Positions 39,746 through 48,824 of a stretch of 55,141 bases of DNA are shown here, in pieces. The stretch spans positions 1 to 55,141 of the IMG/VR virus record IMGVR_UViG_3300021092_000054; one strand, given 5' to 3'. Numbering within the stretch: position 1 is the first letter of the stretch; the number at the start of each line of letters is the position of its first letter. The position numbers and the translations under genes were made by a program. The DNA comes from a virus. The notes beneath the pieces are model-generated. The model saw only the letters and a program-made list of their open reading frames with translations. It ran no database searches and was not told the origin of the DNA.

Positions 39746-42700
39746 ATGAATGAATACTTTGACGATGGCGTTTTCGGTTTAATTACATCTGGTGTAACCG
39801 CAATTACACAGAAGAATGCATCTGTTATAGATACAACAATAACCGCATTACAAGCTGAAATACAAAAACAACAGGGTAATATAGATTATTGGAGAGATCT
39901 TGATAGACAAGATATTGTTGATGAACTTACTCTCATTCAAAATATCGCAAGACAATTTGTTACATTATTCAATGTTTATTTCAGATACTTAACTGATACA
40001 GGCGGAACAGGAACTCCTCCATATACTGATTGGGCTGATGAATATAATTCATTTCTTGGTGTATCACCAAAAACAATAGTTAGTGGATCACAATTACCTT
40101 CTGGTACAAATCAAAGTTCATTGGAATATGGTACATGGCAAAAATTAAAAAACATGCTAACTACTGGTCAAACTGGAACACCTTATACCCAACCACCACC
40201 ACCACAGGGAATGCAACAGCGTGCAGCATGGATGCAAAAACCATTTACATTACCAATTGACAATGCAAAAGATTGCATGTTTTATATTGAAACTAGAGAA
40301 GTTGATCCAGGTGGAACAAGAAGTATAGTAATTGGAAGTAATACATATACCATAAAAAATCCAACAGTTTTAGAATTTAAGTTACACAGATGTTGCAATG
40401 TCAAAGTTCCAAAAGTAGTTGATCAATGTGGTAATTGTCCTACAGGAACAAATCAAAAATATAAGGCAAATGAACGGCACATAATAATTGATTGGACAAG
40501 ATTAGTTACCGGAAAATTATCATATACATTACAAGATTGTCAAGGTCTTCAAACAAAAAAGGTAAATTACAATTATTGGTATGATTCAGACGAAGTTTGG
40601 GAAAACTTTTTATCAATAACAAAAAATTACAATATAGTAGTTCCTGATGGTCAAAATGAAGCATCATGTGCAGTTGATATGCAATTTGATCCTGAGGATT
40701 ATCCATATTCAACACAATCTCGTCAATTCTCTCTTGTAAATTTACAAGAACATTTAATATCAAGAACAATTGATCCTACTGTTTACAGTAAATATCCAAA
40801 CAATAGAGGAAGAGAATTGCGTGGAGCATATGCCACAAGTCTTGGAACTCTATGCACCGAAGCGTATAATAAACAATTTGTTAGTCCTCACGGTGATATT
40901 GGTGAGTTAATTGGTTCAAAAAAGGGGATGCTTCCAGATAATTTTGATAGAATATTTGCATATGCTTCACCAAAGTGGTTTGATTACACAAATATAGGAT
41001 TCATAAGTCATGTTGAAGCTGTTTATAGAGGAAATACAAAATCAAATCCTGGTAGTATCAGTATAAGTGAATGGTATTCAAATGCATCATTAACCAATGA
41101 ATTTGAACTAATTTCTGATATTCAGCATTTTGATAATCCCATAGTTGAAAGAACGTCATGGCCTTATGTTGATCCTCTATCCTCTAATCCAAATGATAGA
41201 TTATATCCGTTAGTGCCTTCTGTGAAAGCAAAAGGTGGTGGGGAAATTGCATGTCAATCACCAAACATTACACCAACTGGTTATGATTGTAATAGACCAT
41301 TTAGTGAAACTAGAGGATTTAATTGGATATTAAAAGAATCTCCTGTAAATGTTTTTAGAGACATTGAAGATTTTTCAAATGCGTATAATCAATCAACAAA
41401 AAGATTTGTTGGATTAACAGATAATAATACATTTGACGGATCAGTAAAAATTGCATCCGGACAAATCTTTAAGATTTTTGATGGTGGCGGATCTGTATTG
41501 AGATTTAATAACTTTACAGATGTTCCAAACATCCAAGTTCCTGGTAAACCTTGTTTTGTTGGAACTGAAAGAACATACAAAATTGATATTAAACGCCAAC
41601 AAAAAGTTTATATTAAATTAGAATGTAATGCTTGGGGCGAAATTCCATATTTTTCAAAACCAACAGATGTCCCAAAAGCCGCTGGCGATTCAAGATTTGA
41701 CAATTCAGATTTTACAGGAAATGCTGGTATTATATCAAGAGGACCATATGTAACTCAAATGGTTAAAGGTGGTGCTGGAACAACAATGGGTTCTTATCCA
41801 GGTGCTATACTTGAAGAATCAACTGGACAATGGTATATTTACAAAGAAGTATTTACACCATTTTTAGATGGAAATGGTAATAGAGACTTCAAAACAATTC
41901 TTGGTAATACAATATCTCTGAATAAAAACGGTGTTGGTTGTCAGCCATCAAGAGAAGAATGTGCTAGAACAGAACCACAAGTTGATCCAAATAATGTTTG
42001 TGGTTGCACCGAATTTATTATAGAAACTTGCGATGATGTATATGATTCATTTACATATACAGATTTCATGGATAGACAAACGCATGTAAAAGAATACAGA
42101 ATTGCTAAGGAGTTTCCTGCTGATCCACAATACCGTTGGTTACGAGCAACAGAAAGAATATACTCAACCGTATTATCTGGAAGACCAGAGTGTAATCCTT
42201 CACCAGTTAGAATGCATCATCCTTTCTTGTTTGGTGCAGATGTGCTAACAGGTATAAAGAAAAATATAGTTTTTGGTTTATTCAATGGAATGCAATCACC
42301 GACTTGTTATTTAACAAGTTCCGTTCAACCTACTGCATCAAAAGAATACTATTATGATATAACTGATTGTGATAGTTGCACAACAAATCCATATTATGCA
42401 ATTGCTTATGGACATTATGAAGGTTCTGGATCTACAAGTATTGGTTATGATTATAGTGATAGTGCAACTAAGGCAATATATTCACAATATAGATTATTGG
42501 CACTTGAACATCCAGAAACAAGATTTAAGTTTTATGATGTTGGAACCGAAACAACACCAAAGGGAATATATGCAATAAACTTTTATAGAGATGGTTTGAG
42601 TCACAGATTGGATCCTGGCAATTTTCAAATAAATCTTGCAGGATTAAGTGGAAGTGCTTTTGCTAATAATGTTCACACAGGAAGTAATGTTCAAATATCT

Positions 42701-43312
42701 GGTTCAAATCCAACGATATTGTCACTAATTGATAATTCCGGTGATATTGATGAAAGTAAATTTTGTTTAGAGGATCCGTATTCATATTATGATATTGTTA
42801 GTGGTTCACTTTCAAATGGTGTTCATAATAGTGGAACTGGAAGTATATTGACCAATACAAACATAACAACTTATGGTAGAGTATATCCAAATATAGGCGT
42901 TGTTATATTGAACGGTGATAAATTTGATAGTATTTTAGGATTTAATTCTGTAACTGGAAGTAACATTGCAGGTGATAATGCTTGGAAAATACATACATCT
43001 ATAAGTGGTGCAGCTGCTCTTGGACAACCTATTAAAGCTAGAAATGTAAGAACAAAAACAACAAATCATTATTTTGTTCGTGTTCCAACAACTGAGGCAA
43101 ATTATAGCACAAATCCTACTTATGTACTAAACGATGGTGAAAAACGCGGTCACTTAAAGTATGAGTGTTTTGTAAACGATCCAGTAACATACATTACATC
43201 AGTTGGTCTTTACAATGACAAAACAGAATTACTTGCTGTTGCAAAATTAAGTAGACCTATTCAGAAAACGCCAGATAACGATGTTCTAATTAAAATAAGG
43301 TTAAATTGGTAA
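39746..43312 (+). CDS. Large appendage protein with C-terminal paralogue domain
   Basis: A 1188-residue protein. The N-terminal 100 residues are helical (ITALQAEIQKQQGNIDYWR). A middle region of about 700 residues is beta-rich with several Cys clusters (HRCCNVKVP, DQCGNCPTG near residue 230; VCGCTEF and CDDV near residue 750), which could bind metal or form a knot. The last 350 residues are copy 3 of the paralogue domain (ASKEYYYDITD, IAYGHYEGSGS, HRLDPGNFQI, YITSVGLYND). Likely a large wedge or fibre that carries one appendage unit at its tip. Confidence 0.65.
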   Translation: MNEYFDDGVFGLITSGVTAITQKNASVIDTTITALQAEIQKQQGNIDYWRDLDRQDIVDELTLIQNIARQFVTLFNVYFRYLTDTGGTGTPPYTDWADEYNSFLGVSPKTIVSGSQLPSGTNQSSLEYGTWQKLKNMLTTGQTGTPYTQPPPPQGMQQRAAWMQKPFTLPIDNAKDCMFYIETREVDPGGTRSIVIGSNTYTIKNPTVLEFKLHRCCNVKVPKVVDQCGNCPTGTNQKYKANERHIIIDWTRLVTGKLSYTLQDCQGLQTKKVNYNYWYDSDEVWENFLSITKNYNIVVPDGQNEASCAVDMQFDPEDYPYSTQSRQFSLVNLQEHLISRTIDPTVYSKYPNNRGRELRGAYATSLGTLCTEAYNKQFVSPHGDIGELIGSKKGMLPDNFDRIFAYASPKWFDYTNIGFISHVEAVYRGNTKSNPGSISISEWYSNASLTNEFELISDIQHFDNPIVERTSWPYVDPLSSNPNDRLYPLVPSVKAKGGGEIACQSPNITPTGYDCNRPFSETRGFNWILKESPVNVFRDIEDFSNAYNQSTKRFVGLTDNNTFDGSVKIASGQIFKIFDGGGSVLRFNNFTDVPNIQVPGKPCFVGTERTYKIDIKRQQKVYIKLECNAWGEIPYFSKPTDVPKAAGDSRFDNSDFTGNAGIISRGPYVTQMVKGGAGTTMGSYPGAILEESTGQWYIYKEVFTPFLDGNGNRDFKTILGNTISLNKNGVGCQPSREECARTEPQVDPNNVCGCTEFIIETCDDVYDSFTYTDFMDRQTHVKEYRIAKEFPADPQYRWLRATERIYSTVLSGRPECNPSPVRMHHPFLFGADVLTGIKKNIVFGLFNGMQSPTCYLTSSVQPTASKEYYYDITDCDSCTTNPYYAIAYGHYEGSGSTSIGYDYSDSATKAIYSQYRLLALEHPETRFKFYDVGTETTPKGIYAINFYRDGLSHRLDPGNFQINLAGLSGSAFANNVHTGSNVQISGSNPTILSLIDNSGDIDESKFCLEDPYSYYDIVSGSLSNGVHNSGTGSILTNTNITTYGRVYPNIGVVILNGDKFDSILGFNSVTGSNIAGDNAWKIHTSISGAAALGQPIKARNVRTKTTNHYFVRVPTTEANYSTNPTYVLNDGEKRGHLKYECFVNDPVTYITSVGLYNDKTELLAVAKLSRPIQKTPDNDVLIKIRLNW

Positions 43313-43313
43313 T

Positions 43314-43835
43314 ATGATATGGGATAGAACAAAAACTCTTGCTATTTTATCAAATTTTTATGTTTACATGGTTCCAAGTGTAAGTATTTTTGGTGAATTA
43401 TACAATTTAACAGTAATTGAAGATGAATTGCAAGATCAAGTATTACGATTAGAATTTCATAACGAACAGCTGTTGCCAAGAGTTGGATTAAAAAAAGTTG
43501 TTGATAATGTTATTGCAAGAAAAAGTGCAGAATTTTTCATAAGACTAATACAAGATTCAAAATTTCATGTTAAAGATGGATTAGATTATCTAGAATTTAT
43601 TGAAGGCATAGAGTATGCATTAGATAAGTTAAATTCATACGATAAAGTATTAACTGACATAGTTATAGAGGATCAAAAAGATGTATCTTTAATTGAATTT
43701 AGTGTGAATTTTATTGCTGCACTTAATGACAAACAAAATGAAATTGAAGAATCTGAAACAGAAGATCAACTTGCAGAAACATTTTTTGATTCACCGATAG
43801 ATACTAGATTTTTAATAGATGATACAGAAATTTAA
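43314..43835 (+). CDS. Hypothetical helical protein in appendage cluster
   Basis: A 173-residue protein, mostly alpha-helical and acidic towards the C-terminus (EEDQ-rich). It starts one base after the stop of the large appendage gene and separates paralogue 3 from 4. No motif recognised. As a small helical protein among fibre genes it could be a chaperone or a connector, by analogy with phage fibre assembly factors, but this is inference. Confidence 0.55.
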   Translation: MIWDRTKTLAILSNFYVYMVPSVSIFGELYNLTVIEDELQDQVLRLEFHNEQLLPRVGLKKVVDNVIARKSAEFFIRLIQDSKFHVKDGLDYLEFIEGIEYALDKLNSYDKVLTDIVIEDQKDVSLIEFSVNFIAALNDKQNEIEESETEDQLAETFFDSPIDTRFLIDDTEI

Positions 43836-43846
43836 TATACAAAAAT

Positions 43847-43854
43847 TATTTATT
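43847..43854 (+). promoter_or_regulatory. Candidate late promoter box
   Basis: TATTTATT in the 38-base gap before gene 43874, 19 bases from its ATG. Confidence 0.3.
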
Positions 43855-43873
43855 AAAAATAAAATGGTTACAA

Positions 43874-45157
43874 ATGAAAATAGATAGACTTAAAATAAAT
43901 AAATACATTCTTGAATTATTAAAAAGTTACGTTGATTTTGTAAAAGAAAACGATTTTGTAACTCCAGATAAAATTACTGTATTAAATCGCACAACAAGTG
44001 GTTCAGTTTTTCCAGAAATAGAGTTCATAAATGAAGCTCTAAATCTTGGTGTTCCATCATTAAACTATAAGGAATTATCGAAAGAAACCGATTATACACC
44101 TGCCATAAAAAAACAAACTACAAGAGGTTTATTTGGGTGTGCAACAAATGAAAAATTGGAAACATTCTATACTGGTTCAGTATTATCCAATCAACAAAAT
44201 TATTATATGTCTGTTTATGATAAATTGCCAAGTGATATAAATACACATCACGAATTTGATATTGCATATGCACATATATCTGGATCAGGTTCTTCATATA
44301 CACAAATAGACGGAACATATACAACAGAATTTTTGCCAGCAAAAACTATGTTTCGTAAATATATGTTAGATTGTTTTGATAAAACTGATGGTAAATTTGA
44401 ATTTAAGAATGGTGCAAACGGTAACTATTTTTATGTTTTACATTTTAATAGACAATCATTTAAGGACAGGTTAGATCCTGGTAATTTTCAAATGACTATT
44501 TCTCCCATTGTTTCAAATCCAAATCAATTATACAATACAGGAAGTAATTTTTATTTCAATACTGCATCAAATACTATATTTACATTGATAGATGATAGTT
44601 CTGACTCAAAAGAACAAATAACATACATGGAAGAAGTAAAAGATTATTACTACCTTGTTTCTGGATCTCTTTTAGATGGTGTATATGATGATAGTGGTTC
44701 AAATGCTTGGGGTATAGTTATTCCAAAAAAGGGTATTGTTATTTTAGATGGTGTTGTTTTGGATCAATCATGTTCATTTAATACCGTTACTGCTTCTATT
44801 GATGGTGATAACATTAAAAAATTATTTTATGCAATAAGTGGTTCAACTGCACCAAATAGTGTAAGAAATAACTATGGTTCTTGGTTTGCTAGATCATCGG
44901 AATGTAATTTAGTAGAAACATATTTTTGTAGAGTTCGACCAAATGAAATGAGTTATTCAAATAATCCTACTTATGTAAGTGGTAGTAATAAAGAACTACG
45001 CTATAAATCACCAGTAGATGATTCATTTGCTTACATAACAACCGTTGGTTTGTATAATAATAAAAGACAACTTATTGCAGTTGGTAAATTAGAAAAACCA
45101 ATTCTAAAAAAGAAGAGCGATGAATGTATATTTCAAGTTAAAGTGAGAACAAACTAA
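43874..45157 (+). CDS. Appendage paralogue 4
   Basis: A 427-residue protein. An N-terminal extension of about 85 residues (helical, Lys/Glu-rich, then NLGVPSLNYKELS) precedes the family domain with QQNYYMSVYD, IAYAHISGSGS, FRKYMLD, LHFNRQSFKDRLDPGNFQM, FTLIDDSSD, LVSGSLLDGVYD, IVIPKKGIVILDGVVL, YAISGS, TYFCRVR and YITTVGLYN...LIAVGKLEKP. The extension may be the part that docks on the baseplate. The stop overlaps the next start by one base (TAATG). Confidence 0.7.
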   Translation: MKIDRLKINKYILELLKSYVDFVKENDFVTPDKITVLNRTTSGSVFPEIEFINEALNLGVPSLNYKELSKETDYTPAIKKQTTRGLFGCATNEKLETFYTGSVLSNQQNYYMSVYDKLPSDINTHHEFDIAYAHISGSGSSYTQIDGTYTTEFLPAKTMFRKYMLDCFDKTDGKFEFKNGANGNYFYVLHFNRQSFKDRLDPGNFQMTISPIVSNPNQLYNTGSNFYFNTASNTIFTLIDDSSDSKEQITYMEEVKDYYYLVSGSLLDGVYDDSGSNAWGIVIPKKGIVILDGVVLDQSCSFNTVTASIDGDNIKKLFYAISGSTAPNSVRNNYGSWFARSSECNLVETYFCRVRPNEMSYSNNPTYVSGSNKELRYKSPVDDSFAYITTVGLYNNKRQLIAVGKLEKPILKKKSDECIFQVKVRTN

Positions 45158-46872
45158 TGTCATTTCAATTCGGAAATACAATAAGTGTTGCTTGGAAAAA
45201 ATTAAAAGCCGGTGATTATACTGTTAGGTCATTTGAGGCAAATAAACTTTGGAAAATAAACACAGATACAAATGACCAATACTATTACGATAAAATTGGA
45301 ACAAAAGTATACCGTGCACTATATGCAGAAAATCATAAGTATTTTGGCAAAGTTGCAAATTTAAGTTCTTCTTTATATGAAAGAGTTTTTACTTCACAAA
45401 GTTTAGATCCAAAACTTTTATGGTATCATCTTGACCATTCTTTTTATACAGAATATCAAACAGGAAAATTTCCTGTTTATATTACAGAGGATGCAACATT
45501 AACATATCTTTGGCAATCAAGTTCAATGGTTGTATTTCCAATGGGTGTTTTTGGTGAAGGAATAAAGAAAAAAAGTTTTACTATGACCAATTACAGTAGC
45601 ACATCTTCAAAAGAATTTACAGTAGTTGATGACGGATTTGGTAATCTAATAGATACTTCATACGATACTGAACATTTTATACCGATAGAAAATAATCTTC
45701 TATATGTTGGTTTCAATGAAAAGTATAGAGAATACAATTACAAAAATGAAAAATTGGAATATGTATTAGATACTTCGAGAAATAGATATAATGTAAAATT
45801 ATTTAATCCGAAAAAAATAAGTTACAATGATGGAATACCAACAAGTGATACAAATGAATCAACTGGTGTTTCTGCTAATTTATATGGTTCTTATTTTCAA
45901 GTAGAAGAAGCACCGTATTTTAATTTTACAAGGTTAAACAATTTTGCTTTTAGTTTTTGGATGAAAATACCACCAACACAATCAATGCTTACTTCCGATT
46001 ACAACGCAATCTTTAATAAAAATACAATTGAAAAAAAAGATATAAATGGAATAACATCAACAATTTTAAGTGTTTCGGAACAATATCCATTTGATATTTC
46101 ATTATTAAATGTGTCATCTTCTTCACCAAATTCAATAAGATTTAGACAAAGTTCAGAATTAGAGACTGCATTTGTTACTTCAAGTGCATTAACGCCAAAT
46201 TCTTGGTATCATGTTGTGTGTCAGAAAACAGGAAGCAATTATCAAATATGGTTAAACGGTGCATTAAATGCATCTTCAAGTGCATTCGTTTCAAATAAAA
46301 TACTAAATAATAACAATTTTTATATTGGTGATGATGGAACTGGAACAAAATGTTTATCTGGTTCTTTGGATGAAATTCGTATTTACAAAAAAGGTTTAAC
46401 CTCAAATCAAATAAATTCTTTGTATGATAACAGTTTTGAAACAGGATCTGCATATCAAACCAATAGAATTGGCAATATATTTTACAAAAAAGGAATTGTT
46501 GTTGTTTCTGATCCAAGACCTAAATATGCAAATACATTTTTAGGTGAAACTGGTAATTTTGATTACAATGATTTAACAGATGGTTTTTATGGACAATTTA
46601 GAAGCACAACAACAATGTATGAACATGAAATTGTTTGTAAAATTCGCAAACATGAATTTAATTATACACAAAATCCATCTATATTAAAAGATGTGCAATC
46701 CGGTCCTTCATTATTAGATACCTATGTAACTAATCCATATTTCAATCCATACATAACAACAGTTGGATTATACAATAAAGATAGAGAGTTAGTTGCAGTT
46801 GCTAAAGTGGCAAATCCGATAGAAAAAAGAGACGATGTAGATATGAATATCATTGTAAGGTTTGATATGTAA
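45157..46872 (+). CDS. Appendage paralogue 5 with inserted LamG-like domain
   Basis: A 571-residue protein. The N-terminal 230 residues follow the family loosely (DQYYYDKI, ITEDATLTYL). Residues about 260-430 are a LamG/concanavalin-like jelly roll: NFAFSFWMKIPP, NSWYHVVCQKTG, YQIWLNGALN, NFYIGDDG, GSLDEIRIYKKGLT. After this come the family's end signatures NIFYKKGIVVVSDPR, YEHEIVCKIR, NPSIL and YITTVGLYN...LVAVAKVANP. The inserted jelly roll is a likely carbohydrate-binding module, which makes this copy a good receptor-binding candidate. Confidence 0.7.
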   Translation: MSFQFGNTISVAWKKLKAGDYTVRSFEANKLWKINTDTNDQYYYDKIGTKVYRALYAENHKYFGKVANLSSSLYERVFTSQSLDPKLLWYHLDHSFYTEYQTGKFPVYITEDATLTYLWQSSSMVVFPMGVFGEGIKKKSFTMTNYSSTSSKEFTVVDDGFGNLIDTSYDTEHFIPIENNLLYVGFNEKYREYNYKNEKLEYVLDTSRNRYNVKLFNPKKISYNDGIPTSDTNESTGVSANLYGSYFQVEEAPYFNFTRLNNFAFSFWMKIPPTQSMLTSDYNAIFNKNTIEKKDINGITSTILSVSEQYPFDISLLNVSSSSPNSIRFRQSSELETAFVTSSALTPNSWYHVVCQKTGSNYQIWLNGALNASSSAFVSNKILNNNNFYIGDDGTGTKCLSGSLDEIRIYKKGLTSNQINSLYDNSFETGSAYQTNRIGNIFYKKGIVVVSDPRPKYANTFLGETGNFDYNDLTDGFYGQFRSTTTMYEHEIVCKIRKHEFNYTQNPSILKDVQSGPSLLDTYVTNPYFNPYITTVGLYNKDRELVAVAKVANPIEKRDDVDMNIIVRFDM

Positions 46873-46873
46873 T

Positions 46874-47281
46874 ATGCGTAGAAATCAAGTTGCAATTAAA
46901 CATGGTTTTCGTAGTGGTTTGGAAGATATAGTAAATGATATGTTGAAAGAAAACGGTAAATCATTCAGTTACGAAAGTGAAAAAATATCCTACATCCAAC
47001 CGGAAACTAAACACAATTATACACCAGATTTTGTCCTAAACAAAACGGATGGCAACAAAATGTATATTGAAACAAAGGGTAGATGGGTAAAGACAGACCG
47101 ATTGAAGTTTGATTTGATATTTGACCAATATCCTGGTATAGATATTCGTTTTGTATTCCAAAATCCAAATGCAAAATTATACAAAGGAAGTAAAACAACC
47201 TATGCTCAATACTGTGATAAGAAAGGGTGGCGTTGGGCAAAGAAAGAAATACCAGAGGAATGGTTGAAAGAATGCTTGTAA
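46874..47281 (+). CDS. Endonuclease I-like (Holliday junction resolvase) protein
   Basis: A 135-residue protein from ATG 46874. The pattern FRSGLEDIV, then ...HNYTPDFVL, then MYIETKGRWVKTDRLKF is that of the phage T7 endonuclease I family: Glu in the first part, PDF with Asp, and ExK in IETKGRW form the PD-(D/E)xK catalytic site. T7 endonuclease I cuts Holliday junctions and branched DNA. It starts just after the appendage gene and begins the DNA-processing cluster. The last bases of the gene and its 3' flank are duplicated at 47786-47838. Confidence 0.8.
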   Translation: MRRNQVAIKHGFRSGLEDIVNDMLKENGKSFSYESEKISYIQPETKHNYTPDFVLNKTDGNKMYIETKGRWVKTDRLKFDLIFDQYPGIDIRFVFQNPNAKLYKGSKTTYAQYCDKKGWRWAKKEIPEEWLKECL

Positions 47282-47305
47282 TTGTAACAAATTTTTCTTA
47301 TATTT
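47253..47305 (+). repeat. 53-base direct repeat, copy 1
   Basis: Covers the last codons of the endonuclease gene (encoding EEWLKECL and stop) and the promoter behind it. Matches copy 2 at 47786-47838 at 51 of 53 bases. Confidence 0.9.
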
Positions 47306-47306
47306 A
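47276..47306 (+). promoter_or_regulatory. Promoter inside repeat copy 1
   Basis: TTG, 20 bases, TATATTTA (last base differs from TAnnTTTG). The perfect 12-base palindrome TTGGTATACCAA at 47307-47318 follows directly, a likely operator position. Serves gene 47341. Confidence 0.55.
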
Positions 47307-47340
47307 TTGGTATACCAAGTATTTTTTTTGGAGATTATGA

Positions 47341-47640
47341 ATGAATAAACAAAGAATGCAAAAACTTGCTGGTCTTTTGAAGGAAAACATCAATGAAGCC
47401 AGTGGTAAAATCAATGCGAAAATTACAGCTGTTGAATTTGATTTTGAATCAGATGACGATTATGGGGATGTATCTCCAGCAGAACAGAAAAAATTTGTTG
47501 CTTCTGTAATAGGTAAAACGTATCAAGTTGATGACGAAGATGAAATTGCAGACGCTATTTCAGACGATACAGGGTGGTTAGTAATGAGTTTACAATACGA
47601 ACTTCAAGATGCAATAGTTCAACGTAAAATGAAAAAGTAA
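47341..47640 (+). CDS. Small acidic protein with KLAGLLKE leader
   Basis: A 99-residue protein. The N-terminus MNKQRMQKLAGLLKENINEA resembles a short leader seen on many unrelated proteins of large environmental myoviruses, and recalls MIKLKDIL at the left end of this window. The rest is acidic (DFESDDDYGDVSPAEQKK) with a predicted helix-strand mix ending in VQRKMKK. GGAG precedes the ATG. It has its own promoter and lies between the endonuclease and primase genes. Function unknown. Confidence 0.6.
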   Translation: MNKQRMQKLAGLLKENINEASGKINAKITAVEFDFESDDDYGDVSPAEQKKFVASVIGKTYQVDDEDEIADAISDDTGWLVMSLQYELQDAIVQRKMKK

Positions 47641-47658
47641 AATCTTCTTAAAGAAGCC

Positions 47659-47814
47659 ATGGGGCTAACCATAGACCAAAATCTTCCGAATGCTACCAAC
47701 AAAATTACATCATTCAGCAATGAATATTGGAATAAAATACGGGAGTATGAAAGAAATACGGTGGAACCTTTCACGGAGCGGTTGGCAGAAGAATGGTTAA
47801 AAGAATGCTTGTAA
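47659..47814 (+). CDS. Small ORF ending in duplicated endonuclease C-terminus
   Basis: A 51-residue frame from ATG 47659 to TAA 47814. The product starts MGLTIDQNLPNATNK, has a helical middle (EYWNKIREYERN) and ends AEEWLKECL, where the last eight residues equal those of the endonuclease I-like protein, because its 3' end lies in the second copy of the 53-base repeat. Weak AAAGAAG ribosome site. It may be a real small gene or the remains of a second endonuclease gene from which the middle was lost. Confidence 0.4.
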   Translation: MGLTIDQNLPNATNKITSFSNEYWNKIREYERNTVEPFTERLAEEWLKECL

Positions 47815-47838
47815 TTGTAACAAATTTTTCTTATATTT
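47786..47838 (+). repeat. 53-base direct repeat, copy 2
   Basis: Second copy of the repeat at 47253-47305. It supplies the end of the small ORF and the promoter for the primase gene. Confidence 0.9.
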
Positions 47839-47839
47839 G
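47809..47839 (+). promoter_or_regulatory. Promoter and inverted repeat before primase
   Basis: TTG, 20 bases, TATATTTG, an exact consensus match. A perfect 10-base inverted repeat (TTGTAACAAA at 47815-47824, TTTGTTACAA at 47836-47845) spans the core promoter and is only complete in this copy, so it may be an operator. Confidence 0.65.
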
Positions 47840-47870
47840 TTACAAGTATTATTTTCCGTAAAGTGTGGTT

Positions 47871-48824
47871 ATGATAAATTACGATTTGTTATCTCTTGTT
47901 GAGAAAGTTCTTGGTAAAGGTAGAAGAACATCTGGCAACAATTATTCATTCTTCTCACCTTTCATCAGTCATTACAAACCAAAACTTGAAATTGATTTAA
48001 CTGTAAACAATAACGGTGAAAATCCATGGCATTGTTGGGTTAGTAATGCTAAAGGTAGAAGTATAGTTTCACTATTCAAAAAAGTAAAAGCAGGTAAACA
48101 ATACCTAGATGACTTAAATAAAATACTCAAAACAAAAAATCTATACATTAAAGATAAATCCGAAACAAAAGAAGAATTGGTTTTACCAAAAGAATTTATC
48201 CGTTTATACGAATACCCAAAGATAAAAGACATTCAAGTAAAAATGCAAATGAAACAAGCATTAAATTATTTGAAATTAAGAGGTATCGGTAGAACGGATA
48301 TATTGCGTTATGGGATTGGTTATTGTCCTAATGGTAATTATTCTGGCAGAATTATTGTTCCATCTTATGATGAAAACTTCAATCTAAACTTTTTTGTTTC
48401 TCGTTCTATTTTTGAAGAAGATACTCTAAAATATAAAAATCCAAAATGGAGTAAAGATGTTATTGGATTTGATTGTTTTATTGATTGGGATGAACCGGTT
48501 ACACTTGTTGAAGGTGTATTCGATGCAATTACTGCCAGATATAATGCAGTTCCACTATTCGGCAAAATAATTCAACCAAAACTTCGAGAAAGAATTTTGT
48601 TGCGTAAACCACCAAAAATAATTGTTGCACTTGATAATGATGCTTATTCGGATGCCATAAAAATATCCTCATCACTTCTTTCAGAAGGTATAAATGTATC
48701 AATAGTTCAAATGCAAAGTAAAGATATAAATGAAATGGGTTTCAAAGATTTTTCAAGTTTGAAATCAGTTACACCACCAACAGACAGTTATGATATAATT
48801 AAACAGAGGATATTGTATGCGTAA
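47871..48824 (+). CDS. DNA primase, TOPRIM type
   Basis: A 317-residue protein from ATG 47871 (a GTG two codons earlier is in frame). The N-terminal part keeps the outline of a primase zinc-binding domain (YSFFSPFISHYKPKLEI, then WHCWVSNAKGRSI) but without paired CxxC motifs. The core is a TOPRIM domain: LVEGVFDAI near residues 213-221 and VALDNDAYSDA near 252-262, as in DnaG and phage gp61-type primases. It would make RNA primers for lagging-strand synthesis. It overlaps the recombination gene by eight bases. A helicase is not in the window. Identification of the TOPRIM primase is good; loss of the zinc ligands is notable. Confidence 0.85.
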   Translation: MINYDLLSLVEKVLGKGRRTSGNNYSFFSPFISHYKPKLEIDLTVNNNGENPWHCWVSNAKGRSIVSLFKKVKAGKQYLDDLNKILKTKNLYIKDKSETKEELVLPKEFIRLYEYPKIKDIQVKMQMKQALNYLKLRGIGRTDILRYGIGYCPNGNYSGRIIVPSYDENFNLNFFVSRSIFEEDTLKYKNPKWSKDVIGFDCFIDWDEPVTLVEGVFDAITARYNAVPLFGKIIQPKLRERILLRKPPKIIVALDNDAYSDAIKISSSLLSEGINVSIVQMQSKDINEMGFKDFSSLKSVTPPTDSYDIIKQRILYA

